Positions 1-7,920 of a DNA stretch of 64,000 nt are shown one piece after another; within the stretch, counting starts at the first letter, position 1, and every line of letters starts with the position of its first letter. The stretch is from CAVRJC01 sp963721435 (lineage in GTDB: Bacteria; Actinomycetota; Acidimicrobiia; IMCC26256; DASPTH01): NCBI GenBank assembly GCA_963721435.1, contig CAVRJC010000012.1, positions 1,426,001 to 1,490,000 of the forward strand, read 5' to 3'. Both the position numbers and the translations under genes were made by a program. The notes under the pieces are model-generated. The model saw nothing but the letters and a program-made list of their open reading frames with translations. It ran no database searches and had not been told where the DNA came from.

Positions 1-608
1 GGCGAGCACGAGGTCGCCGAGCTGCTCGATGTGCAGCGGTACCTTGATGCCCGACATGGTGCCGTCGACGGTGAACTGCACCGAGGCCGTGACCAGCACG
101 AGGTTGCCGCTCTGGTCACCGAGGCCGACGAAGTTCACGGGCTTGCCGACGATCGCGATGTCGCCCGTGACCTTCGGGAGCCCTTCCTCGAGCATCACCC
201 CGCGATCGACGGTCGTGACCCTCGCCAACGTGCCGGCGTCGAAGACGGTCGACAGGTCGCCTGCGGGCTCGCCCGAACGCAGCGGCTTCATCACCGCGCC
301 GTCGAGGTAGGTGCGGATCGTGCCCAGCACCTGTTGCGCCTGGGCCGGTGAGAACGATGTCGTGGGGCCGGCACTGTCGGTCGCGATGTCTCCGGCCTCC
401 AGGGTCAGCGTGACGCCGGGGCCCGCGTCGCTCGTTGTCGTCTTCGTCGCGTTGTCGTCGCTGCTCCCGCCGCCGACCGCGAGCACCGCGACGACATGGC
501 GGCGATCAACACCACCGCGCTGCCCACCGCGAAGCCGATCCGCCGGCGCCGCCGCGCCACCACCCGCTGGGACTCGCGCCGACTCGTGCGCGACGCTGCC
601 GGATCCAT
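1..608 (-). CDS. membrane-anchored exported protein of unknown function (3' end outside window, one frame break)
   Basis: I do not recognise the family. The product starts with a basic stretch (about residues 15-24) followed by one hydrophobic segment of about 20 residues, which suggests a signal anchor. No lipobox cysteine follows; the residues after the segment are a Gly-Gly-Gly-Ser-Ser linker. A low-complexity Thr/Ser/Asp linker and a roughly 130-residue beta-rich soluble domain come next, and the gene runs off the left edge. The reading frame changes once near 495-497, inside the hydrophobic segment. Restoring one base there gives a continuous hydrophobic helix, so I treat it as one gene with an indel. 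It is divergent from the OB-fold gene at 738. Confidence 0.5.
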
Positions 609-737
609 GGCTGAGCCAGAGTAGGAGCGAAAGGTGTCGCGAAGTGGTCACGGGACGAGGCGTTTCCCGAAGCCTCGAGCGACCCATGAACAGGAGCGGG
701 CCTCCTAGTCTGACGCCATGGAGCCGGGAGGACGTCA

Positions 738-1088
738 GTGCTGAAGAAGCTGGTCGAGCGGCTCACCAAGCCGGTCGAGCAAGTCGACCGCGAGAAGCTC
801 AGCGAGTACTGCGACGCGAGGCTCCTCGAGCCGATGGACGCCATCGTCGGCCGCCAACCGATCCGGGTCGGTGGCGAGGTGCGCTCGGTGCGGATCGTGC
901 CCCGCGCCGGCGCGCCGGCGCTCGAGGTCACCGTCACCGACGGGCGCGGCTCCGTGGTGGGTGTCTTCCTGGGTCGTCGGAAGGTTGCCGGCATGTCACC
1001 CGGTCGGAAGGTCGCGCTCGCGGGCGTCGCCGCGAAGAGCGGGAACCGGTTCGTGCTGGTGAACCCGACCTACGAGCTCTTGACGTAG
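738..1088 (+). CDS. OB-fold nucleic-acid-binding domain protein
   Basis: A 116-residue protein. The N-terminal third is charged and helical, and the rest reads as an OB-fold: a Gly-Gly-Glu-Val strand near residue 47, a GRGSVVGVFLGRR strand pair near 89-101, and a final strand ending in Tyr-Glu-Leu-Leu. Small proteins of this type sit beside TrkA and APC permease genes in other actinobacteria. The start is GTG at 738, chosen because GGGAGGA at 726-732 lies 5 bases upstream. It converges with the TrkA pair. Its biochemical role is not known to me; binding of DNA or RNA is inferred from the fold only. Confidence 0.65.
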   Translation: MLKKLVERLTKPVEQVDREKLSEYCDARLLEPMDAIVGRQPIRVGGEVRSVRIVPRAGAPALEVTVTDGRGSVVGVFLGRRKVAGMSPGRKVALAGVAAKSGNRFVLVNPTYELLT

Positions 1089-1109
1089 GCGACCCGGCGA
1101 GCTCCACGC

Positions 1110-1772
1110 TCAGCCGCCGGTCAGGATCCGGCGGATCTCGTCTTCGCTCTCGGGCGTGACGATCGCCAGCACCTCGTCGCCCGCCTCGAAGATCGTGTCG
1201 CCGCGGGGCATGACCACGTGCTCGTCACGGACGATCGCACAGATCGTCGCGTTCCGCGGGACGTCCATGTCCTTGATGGCGCGGTCGATCGCAGGGGAGT
1301 CCTCGGCGAGGGTCACTTCCACCAGCCGTGCCTGACCGCCTTCGAGCTGCAGGATCCGCACCAGGCGTCCGACCGTGACAGCTTCTTCGACCAACGCGGT
1401 GATCAGGTGGGGAGTGGACACGGAGATGTCGACGCCCCAGTTCTCGTTGAACAGCCATTCGTTCTTGGGGTGATTCACCCGCGCGATCACGCGCGGCACC
1501 GCGAACTCCTGCTTGGAGAGGAGCGAGATGACGAGGTTGTCTTCGTCGTCGCCCGTCGCCGCGACGATCACGTCGCAACGCTCGAGGCCCGCGTCCCGCA
1601 GTGAGCTGACCTCACACGCGTCGGCGATGTGCCATTCGATGCCTTCGCTGATCTCGGCGCGGTCGATCACCGCGGAGCTCTGCTCGATCAGCAGCACGTC
1701 GTGACCGGCGGCGCGCAGGTCGTTGGCGATGAAGAGCCCGACGTTGCCCGCGCCCGCGATGGCGACTCTCAT
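1110..1772 (-). CDS. trkA: TrkA-type K+ uptake regulatory subunit, downstream copy
   Basis: A 220-residue peripheral subunit with an N-terminal RCK/TrkA-N Rossmann domain (GAGNVG at residues 7-12) and a C-terminal TrkA-C domain. The family binds NAD(H) or nucleotides on the cytoplasmic face of Trk/Ktr-type K+ channels and gates them. The start ATG overlaps the stop of the preceding TrkA gene, so the two are translationally coupled. Such tandem pairs (CeoB/CeoC in mycobacteria) are typical of actinobacteria and probably form a hetero-oligomer. No Trk/Ktr membrane subunit is present in this window. Confidence 0.85.
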   Translation of the reverse strand: MRVAIAGAGNVGLFIANDLRAAGHDVLLIEQSSAVIDRAEISEGIEWHIADACEVSSLRDAGLERCDVIVAATGDDEDNLVISLLSKQEFAVPRVIARVNHPKNEWLFNENWGVDISVSTPHLITALVEEAVTVGRLVRILQLEGGQARLVEVTLAEDSPAIDRAIKDMDVPRNATICAIVRDEHVVMPRGDTIFEAGDEVLAIVTPESEDEIRRILTGG

Positions 1773-2437
1773 CAGTGGGCGTCCGATCCGTGCTGGAGCC
1801 GAGTGCGCAGCGCGTCGAGCGCGTTCACGTCGGCGGCGAAGTGGAGGATGTCGCCGTCCTGGCCGATCGCGCTCGGTGTGGTGATCTGGGCGTTGCCCAG
1901 CCGTGTGATCGCGACGAGCCAGAACGCGCCCGGCTCGCTCAGCGGGGCCAGCTTCTTCCCGGCCCAACCGCTCGGGATCGGGAAGTCGATGAGGCACACC
2001 TTGCCGCTCGGGTCGAGCCACTCGTTGGGCTGCTCCTCACTGGGGAGGAGGCGCCGCATGACCTGATCGGTGGTCCACGAGATCATGGCCACCGTGGAGA
2101 TGCCCAGCCGCTGGTAGATCTCCGCGCGGCGGGGATCCTTGATGCGGGCGACCACCCGCTCGATCCCGAAGTTCTCGTGGGCGATGCGAGCGGCGAGGAT
2201 GTTGGAGTTGTCGCCGCTGGTCACCGCGGCGACGGCGCCCGCTCGGTCGATACCGGCTTCGACGAGCGCATCGCGGTCGAAGCCGAACCCGATGATCTTC
2301 TCGCCCGAGAAGAGGTCGCCCCACCGCCGGAACGCGTTGCCGTCCTTGTCGACGACGGCGACGGTGTGCCCCAGCTTCTCGAGGCTGACCGCGAGCTCGC
2401 TCCCTACGCGGCCGCAGCCGACCACGACGACATGCAC
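1772..2437 (-). CDS. trkA: TrkA-type K+ uptake regulatory subunit, upstream copy
   Basis: A 221-residue RCK protein whose nucleotide-binding motif GCGRVG lies at residues 7-12 and is followed by an acidic residue at the end of the second strand. The C-terminal part is a TrkA-C fold. It is the first gene of the coupled pair and is transcribed divergently from the APC permease, leaving about 145 bases between them for both promoters. A role in K+ transport or gating is inferred from the family; the neighbouring APC permease could also be its partner, as RCK subunits and K+-transporting APC-type carriers do occur together. Confidence 0.85.
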   Translation of the reverse strand: MHVVVVGCGRVGSELAVSLEKLGHTVAVVDKDGNAFRRWGDLFSGEKIIGFGFDRDALVEAGIDRAGAVAAVTSGDNSNILAARIAHENFGIERVVARIKDPRRAEIYQRLGISTVAMISWTTDQVMRRLLPSEEQPNEWLDPSGKVCLIDFPIPSGWAGKKLAPLSEPGAFWLVAITRLGNAQITTPSAIGQDGDILHFAADVNALDALRTRLQHGSDAH

Positions 2438-2583
2438 CGCACTCTCCTTCTCACGAACGACGCCCGATGCTATCGACGAGGAGACGACCGCTCGGAATCA
2501 CGTGGAGGCGGATCCTCGGGGGCTCGGGCCCGAATGGCATGCTTGCGGCTCGGGGACGTGGGGATCGGGAGGATCCGAAGGGC

Positions 2584-4425
2584 GTGGCCTTCGTCAAGCG
2601 AGTCCTGGTCGGGCGACCTCTTGCCACGACCGAGATGGAACACCAGCGGATCCCGAAGACGATCGCGCTCGCGGTGTTCTCGTCCGACGCGATCTCTTCC
2701 ACCGCGTACGCGACCGAGGAGATCCTGTTCGTCGTCGCGACGGGCGCGTCGAGCCTCGCGCTCGGTCTCAGTGTGCTGGTGCCGATCGGCATCGCGGTCG
2801 CGGTGCTGCTGGCGATCGTCGTCACGTCGTACCGCCAGACGATCTTCGCCTACCCGAGCGGCGGTGGTAGCTATGTCGTCAGCCGCGAGAACCTCGGCGA
2901 GAACCCGTCGCTGATCGCAGGCGCCGCGCTCCTCGTCGACTACATCCTCACCGTTGCGGTGTCGATCTCCGCGGGCGTCGCCGCGATCGTGTCGATCCCG
3001 GAGTTCCACGACCTCGAGAAGCACCGCGTGCTGCTCGGCCTCGTGCTGGTCGCGCTCATCAGCCTCGCGAACCTGCGCGGCATCAAAGAGTCCGGTCGCA
3101 TCTTCGCCGTGCCGACCTACGTCTACATCTTCGCGTTGATCGCGCTCGTCGTGTACGGGCTCTACCGCACGCTGATTGCCAACGACATCTCGCGCATCAA
3201 CCCCGCCGGCTTCGACGGCAACATCACCGGCGGGACCCTCAGCCTGTTCATCCTCCTCAAGGGGTTCTCGTCGGGCGCGGTGGCGCTGACCGGTGTCGAG
3301 GCGATCTCGAACGGCGTGCCCGCGTTCCGCCGACCCGAGTCGAAGAACGCGGCGAACACGCTGGTCTGGATGGGTCTGATCCTCGGCACGCTGTTCATGG
3401 GCGTGCAGATTCTCGCCCACCACCTCGGCCCGTACCCGAGCGAGAAGAACACGGTGATGTCGCAGCTCGGCGGCGCGGTGTGGGGCACCGGCACGTTCAT
3501 GTACGTCGTGCTCCAGTTCGCGACTGCGGCGATTCTCACCCTCGCGGCCAACACCGCGTACGCCGACTTCCCGCGGCTCTCGTCGATCATTGCGAGCGAC
3601 GGCTATCTGCCCAAGCAGCTGGCCAATCGCGGCGACCGGCTCGTGTTCTCCAACGGCGTTCTCGTCCTCGCCCTGTCGGCGAGCCTGCTGCTGATCGCGT
3701 TCGGTGGTCTCACCAACGCGTTGATCCCGTTGTACGCCGTGGGTGTGTTCCTCTCGTTCACGCTCTCGCAGGCGGGCATGGTGCGCCACCATCAGAAGGA
3801 GCGCGAGCGCGGGTACAAGCGCAACATCGTGATCAACGCCGTCGGATCTGTGGCCACGCTGATCGTCCTGTTGATCGTCGGCGGCACGAAGTTCACGAGT
3901 GGAGCGTGGGTGCCCCTCGTGGTGATCCCGCTCATCGTGGTGTTGTTCAAGTCGATCAAGCGCCACTACCGCACCGTGTCCGAAGGCTTGCGCGTGACTC
4001 CCGAGTACAAGCCGCGCCGGATGAACCACACGATGGTCGTCCTCGTGAGTGGCGTGCACCGAGGCGTCCTCGAGGCGCTCGCCTACGCACGTTCGGTGTC
4101 GCCGAATCATCTCGTCGCGGTGTCGGTGGTGTCGGACGAGGAGGAGCAAGAGAAGCTCGAGCAGGCGTGGACCGAGTACGGGATCGACGTGCCACTCGAG
4201 ATCGTCTACTCCCCATACCGGGAGCTCACCCGCCCGATCCTCCGCTACATCGACGAGCTCGACGCCCGCTGGGAGAACGACATCATCACGGTGCTCATCC
4301 CGGAGTTCGTGGTGACCCACTGGTGGGGGAACCTCCTGCACGGGCAGAGCGCCCTGCTCCTCAAGGGTCGGCTCCTGTTCCGGAAGGGCACCGTCGTGAC
4401 GTCCCTCCCGTACCACCTGGAGTAG
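2584..4425 (+). CDS. APC-superfamily permease with C-terminal cytoplasmic domain
   Basis: A 613-residue membrane protein with about 12 hydrophobic helices (residues 25-465) and a hydrophilic C-terminal domain of about 140 residues. The first helix carries the APC-type unwound motif (SSDAISSTAYATEE), and FAYPSGGGSYVVSRENLG is the conserved helix 2-3 region. The family transports amino acids or K+ with H+. The placement divergent from two TrkA subunits makes a cation link worth considering. I chose GTG 2584 over an upstream frame opening at 2467, because the extra 39 residues are low-complexity and GGGAGG lies near 2567-2572. The exact start is uncertain. Confidence 0.85.
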   Translation: MAFVKRVLVGRPLATTEMEHQRIPKTIALAVFSSDAISSTAYATEEILFVVATGASSLALGLSVLVPIGIAVAVLLAIVVTSYRQTIFAYPSGGGSYVVSRENLGENPSLIAGAALLVDYILTVAVSISAGVAAIVSIPEFHDLEKHRVLLGLVLVALISLANLRGIKESGRIFAVPTYVYIFALIALVVYGLYRTLIANDISRINPAGFDGNITGGTLSLFILLKGFSSGAVALTGVEAISNGVPAFRRPESKNAANTLVWMGLILGTLFMGVQILAHHLGPYPSEKNTVMSQLGGAVWGTGTFMYVVLQFATAAILTLAANTAYADFPRLSSIIASDGYLPKQLANRGDRLVFSNGVLVLALSASLLLIAFGGLTNALIPLYAVGVFLSFTLSQAGMVRHHQKERERGYKRNIVINAVGSVATLIVLLIVGGTKFTSGAWVPLVVIPLIVVLFKSIKRHYRTVSEGLRVTPEYKPRRMNHTMVVLVSGVHRGVLEALAYARSVSPNHLVAVSVVSDEEEQEKLEQAWTEYGIDVPLEIVYSPYRELTRPILRYIDELDARWENDIITVLIPEFVVTHWWGNLLHGQSALLLKGRLLFRKGTVVTSLPYHLE

Positions 4426-4536
4426 CCGGAGCGGATCTGCCGCATCGGAGGCCGAAGATTGGACTCCTTTCGCTCCCGCCCCATAGCGTTCCCTAACTTT
4501 GCGCAGCCCGCATCAACCGAAGGACGGAATCTCGGA

Positions 4537-6933
4537 ATGATCAGCCTGGCCGCTGAAGGCGGCTACCAGGTCTTCACCCTCGACAGCGCCGCGTGGTTCT
4601 GGCTGATCTTCTCGGCCGTGACCGCGTTGCTCGCGCTCGCGGTCGGCTTCTACCTCGTCCGTGGCGTGCTCGCCGCGGACACGGGCACGCCGAAGATGAT
4701 GGAGATCGCGTCGGCGATCCAGGAAGGCGCCATGGCCTACCTGCGGCGCCAGTTCAAGACGATCGCCGTCATCCTGGTCCCGCTCGGCATCGTCGTGTTC
4801 GTCACGTCGACCGAGGTCGTCAAGCCGATCCTGGCATCGCCGAACGCGTCGTCGGGGCTCACGTTCGTCCAGTCCGGGACGTTCCGCACGCTCGCGTTCA
4901 TCGCGGGCTGCCTCCTGTCGGGCCTGACCGGCTTCATCGGCATGAGCCTCGCGGTGCGCGGCAACGTGCGCACCGCGGCCGCGGCGCGATCGGGCTCGCT
5001 GCCGGCGGCGCTCAAGGTCGCCTTCCGCACCGGTGGCGTGGCGGGCATGTTCACCGTCGGCCTCGGCCTGCTCGGCGCCACGATCATCATCATGATCTTC
5101 CAGAACACCGCGTCGGCGATCCTCATCGGGTTCGGCTTCGGCGGCTCGCTCCTGGCGCTCTTCCTCCGCGTCGGCGGCGGCATCTTCACCAAAGCGGCCG
5201 ACGTCGGCGCCGACCTCGTGGGCAAGGTCGAAGCCGGGATCCCCGAGGACGACCCCCGCAACCCGGCCACCATCGCCGACAATGTCGGCGACAACGTCGG
5301 CGACTGCGCCGGCATGGCGGCCGACCTCTTCGAGAGCTATGAGGTCACGCTGGTCGCCTCGATCATCCTCGGCGTCGCCGCGTTCAAGTCGATCGGCATG
5401 AACCCCGCGCTCGGCCTCGTGTTCCCGTTGGCCGCCCGCGCCATCGGCGTGCTCGCGTCGATCGTCGGCGTGTTCGCGGTGCGCGCCACCGACAAGGACA
5501 AGTCGGCGATGGCGCCGATCAACCGCGGTTTCATCACCGCGGGTGTGCTCACCGTCGTCGGTACCGCGATCGTCGCGTTCGCCTACGTCGGCAACAGCTA
5601 CACGAACAAGCTCGGCAAGGACGTCACGACCAACGCCGGGTGGAAGTGCTTCGGCGCCGTCATCATCGGCCTCGTGCTCGCGCAACTCCTGAGCCGGCTC
5701 ACGGAGTACTTCACCAGCACCGAGACGGCGCCCGTACGCGAGATCGCGGAGGCGACCCGGACCGGGCCCGCCACCACGATCCTGTCCGGCATCAGCTCGG
5801 GGCTCGAGTCGAGCGTGTACGCGATCATCGCGATCGCAGCGGCGCTCGGCGTCGGCATCTGGCTCGGCGACGGCAACATCCAGTTCACCTTCTACATGGT
5901 CGCCCTCACCGGTATGGGCATGCTCGCGACGACCGGCGTCATCGTGTCGGAGGACACCTTCGGCCCGGTCGCCGACAACGCCGCAGGGATCGCGGAGATG
6001 TCGGGTGAGTTCGAGGGCGAGGCCGAGCGGATCATGGTGAGCCTCGACGCGGTGGGCAATACCACCAAGGCGGTCACCAAGGGCTTCGCCATCGGCTCGG
6101 CCGTCATCGCGTCGGTCGCGCTGTTCGCGTCCTACGTCGAGACGATCGGTGGCGAGCTCAACCCGCTGAAGGGCCTCACCGGCAACAAGCTGTTCAACAA
6201 CATCCTCACGCAGATCAACTTGGCCAACCCGAAGGTGTTCATCGGGTTGCTCATCGGTGGCTCGGTCTCGTTCCTGTTCTCGGCGCTCGCCATCCGTGCC
6301 GTCGGCCGCACCGCCGGCGTCGTGGTGCAGGAGGTCCGCAGCCAGTTCGCCGACGGCGGGATCATGGCGGGCACCAAGAAGCCCGACTACGGCCCGGTGA
6401 TCGACATCTGCACCGCGGCCTCACTCCGCGAGCTCGCCACGCCGGCGTTGTTGGCGGTGCTCACGCCGCTCATCATCGGCTTCGGCATCAACTTCTACGC
6501 GCTCGGCGCGTTCCTCGCGGGTGTGATCCTCACCGGCCAGCTGATGGCCAACTTCCTGAGCAACTCGGGTGGCGCGTGGGACAACGCGAAGAAGTACATC
6601 GAAGACGGCAATGAAGGCGGCAAGGGATCCGAGGCCCACAAGGCGGCGGTCATCGGTGACACCGTTGGTGACCCGTTCAAGGACACCGCGGGCCCGGCGC
6701 TGAACCCGCTCATCAAGGTGATGAACCTGGTGTCGCTGCTCGTGCTGCCGGCGATCATCAGCCTGCGCAACGACGATGTCCGCTTCGTCATTGCCGGCGT
6801 CTGCCTCGTCGTCCTGATCGGCGCGGTGATGTTCTCCAAGCGCAAGGGCGGTGCGTTCGCCGAGGAGTCGGAGATCATCGAAGAGTCGCTCGAAGCCCAC
6901 GGACTGCCCGCCGGATCATCGGCCGGCGAGTAG
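4537..6933 (+). CDS. hppA: membrane-bound proton-translocating pyrophosphatase, K+-independent type
   Basis: A 798-residue integral membrane H+-PPase with about 16 helices. It hydrolyses PPi and pumps H+. The substrate loop DVGADLVGKVEAG is at about residue 225, followed by the acidic DNVGDNVGDCAGMAADLF segment. The second conserved region reads GNTTKAVTKGFAIGSA, with Lys511 where K+-dependent enzymes have Ala, which places it in the K+-independent class (established family knowledge). ATG 4537 is preceded by AAGGACGG. It stands alone between the permease and the convergent DedA gene, and it may recycle PPi from biosynthesis while energising the membrane. Confidence 0.96.
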   Translation: MISLAAEGGYQVFTLDSAAWFWLIFSAVTALLALAVGFYLVRGVLAADTGTPKMMEIASAIQEGAMAYLRRQFKTIAVILVPLGIVVFVTSTEVVKPILASPNASSGLTFVQSGTFRTLAFIAGCLLSGLTGFIGMSLAVRGNVRTAAAARSGSLPAALKVAFRTGGVAGMFTVGLGLLGATIIIMIFQNTASAILIGFGFGGSLLALFLRVGGGIFTKAADVGADLVGKVEAGIPEDDPRNPATIADNVGDNVGDCAGMAADLFESYEVTLVASIILGVAAFKSIGMNPALGLVFPLAARAIGVLASIVGVFAVRATDKDKSAMAPINRGFITAGVLTVVGTAIVAFAYVGNSYTNKLGKDVTTNAGWKCFGAVIIGLVLAQLLSRLTEYFTSTETAPVREIAEATRTGPATTILSGISSGLESSVYAIIAIAAALGVGIWLGDGNIQFTFYMVALTGMGMLATTGVIVSEDTFGPVADNAAGIAEMSGEFEGEAERIMVSLDAVGNTTKAVTKGFAIGSAVIASVALFASYVETIGGELNPLKGLTGNKLFNNILTQINLANPKVFIGLLIGGSVSFLFSALAIRAVGRTAGVVVQEVRSQFADGGIMAGTKKPDYGPVIDICTAASLRELATPALLAVLTPLIIGFGINFYALGAFLAGVILTGQLMANFLSNSGGAWDNAKKYIEDGNEGGKGSEAHKAAVIGDTVGDPFKDTAGPALNPLIKVMNLVSLLVLPAIISLRNDDVRFVIAGVCLVVLIGAVMFSKRKGGAFAEESEIIEESLEAHGLPAGSSAGE

Positions 6934-6954
6934 CGAACGCCGGGGCCGGCGAGG

Positions 6955-6996
6955 AGCCGTCACGAGCGGCGAATATGGCTACCGAAAGTGACGGTT
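6955..6996. terminator. possible bidirectional terminator hairpin
   Basis: AGCCGTCAC (6955-6963) pairs with GTGACGGTT (6988-6996), nine pairs with one G-U, around a 24-base loop. It lies between the convergent hppA and DedA genes. There is no proper T-run, only TTCTTC after the right arm, so the assignment rests on position and pairing. Confidence 0.3.
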
Positions 6997-7034
6997 CTTC
7001 GCGGGTCAGGCGCGAGACACGTCAGTCGTGACGC

Positions 7035-7727
7035 TCAGTCTTCTTCGAGCGCGGCGCGCAGTGCGTCGGCCTCTTGCTGGGCCTCCGCGGCTGTCACCGT
7101 GTGGGACTCCTTGCGGGCCTTGCGCCACTCGAGGAACGGCGGGATGAACGACAGCACGATGATCAACGCGATGATCGGCAAGAGGTACTTGTCGACGGAG
7201 TCGCCGATCGCGTCGGCGAGGAAGTAGCCGGCGAGCGTCACGCCGAACACCCAGATGAACGCGCCGACGACGTTGTACGAGACGAACGTGCGCCGTGGCA
7301 TGCTGCCGACGCCGGCCATCACGGGCGCGAACGTGCGCACGATCGGCACGAAGCGCGCCATCACGACCGTCTTGGGCCCGTGCTTGTCGAAGAACTTCTC
7401 CGTGCGTTCGATGTACTCGTGCTTGAACAAGCGCGAGTCCGGCTTGCGGAACATCCGTGGCCCCGCCTTGTCGCCGATGGTGAACCCGACCTGATCACCG
7501 ATCACCGCGGCCGCGAAGCACCCGATGAGGATCGCCGCGAGGTTGAGCTTGCCCTGCTCCGCGAGGAGACCCGCGGTGAAGAGGAGCGAGTCGCCCGGGA
7601 GGAAGAAGCCGAACAGGAGGCCGGTCTCGGCGAAGATGATGAGCATGAGCCCGATTTCCCCATAGGGGCTCAAATCGCTCAAGATCGTCTTCGGGTCGAG
7701 GCTGAGGGCAAGCGTCAGGACGGACAC
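7035..7727 (-). CDS. DedA family membrane protein
   Basis: About 230 residues with the DedA/SNARE-associated fold. ETGLLFGFFLPGDSLLF is the conserved first re-entrant region, followed by GDQVGFTIGDKAG and the RFVPIVRTFAPVMAG motif. Four to five hydrophobic helices precede a charged C-terminal helix. The family is linked to undecaprenyl-phosphate and other lipid-carrier flipping and to membrane homeostasis. The start is taken at GTG 7727; no strong ribosome-binding site is visible, so a slightly shorter N-terminus is possible. It is convergent with hppA and divergent from topA. Confidence 0.88.
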   Translation of the reverse strand: MSVLTLALSLDPKTILSDLSPYGEIGLMLIIFAETGLLFGFFLPGDSLLFTAGLLAEQGKLNLAAILIGCFAAAVIGDQVGFTIGDKAGPRMFRKPDSRLFKHEYIERTEKFFDKHGPKTVVMARFVPIVRTFAPVMAGVGSMPRRTFVSYNVVGAFIWVFGVTLAGYFLADAIGDSVDKYLLPIIALIIVLSFIPPFLEWRKARKESHTVTAAEAQQEADALRAALEED

Positions 7728-7920
7728 GGAGGCGCAGGATAGACCGTTGGAAGCGCAGATCCCGGATGTCCCGAGTTGACAGCGCGGCGACACTCGCGGC
7801 CAGACTCCCGCCCCCACGATGCGCCGTCCCGGCTCGTCGGGGTACAAGACTGAACCGCTCATCGGCACCCTGCCGACAGCACCGCACCACCTGCAGACCA
7901 GGAAGGAAACACATCCCGTC

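Noticed and set aside
405..608. Lipoprotein with Cys in the first frame of the left-edge gene
   Set aside because: The Cys-containing residues arise after the frame break; the corrected frame has a hydrophobic anchor and no lipobox.
2470..4416. 648-codon minus-strand frame opposite the APC permease
   Set aside because: His/Arg/Asp-rich product with no motif; an antisense shadow of high-GC coding sequence.
4513..5685. 390-codon minus-strand frame opposite hppA
   Set aside because: Composition (runs of Asp, Glu and Arg) and no motif; shadow frame.
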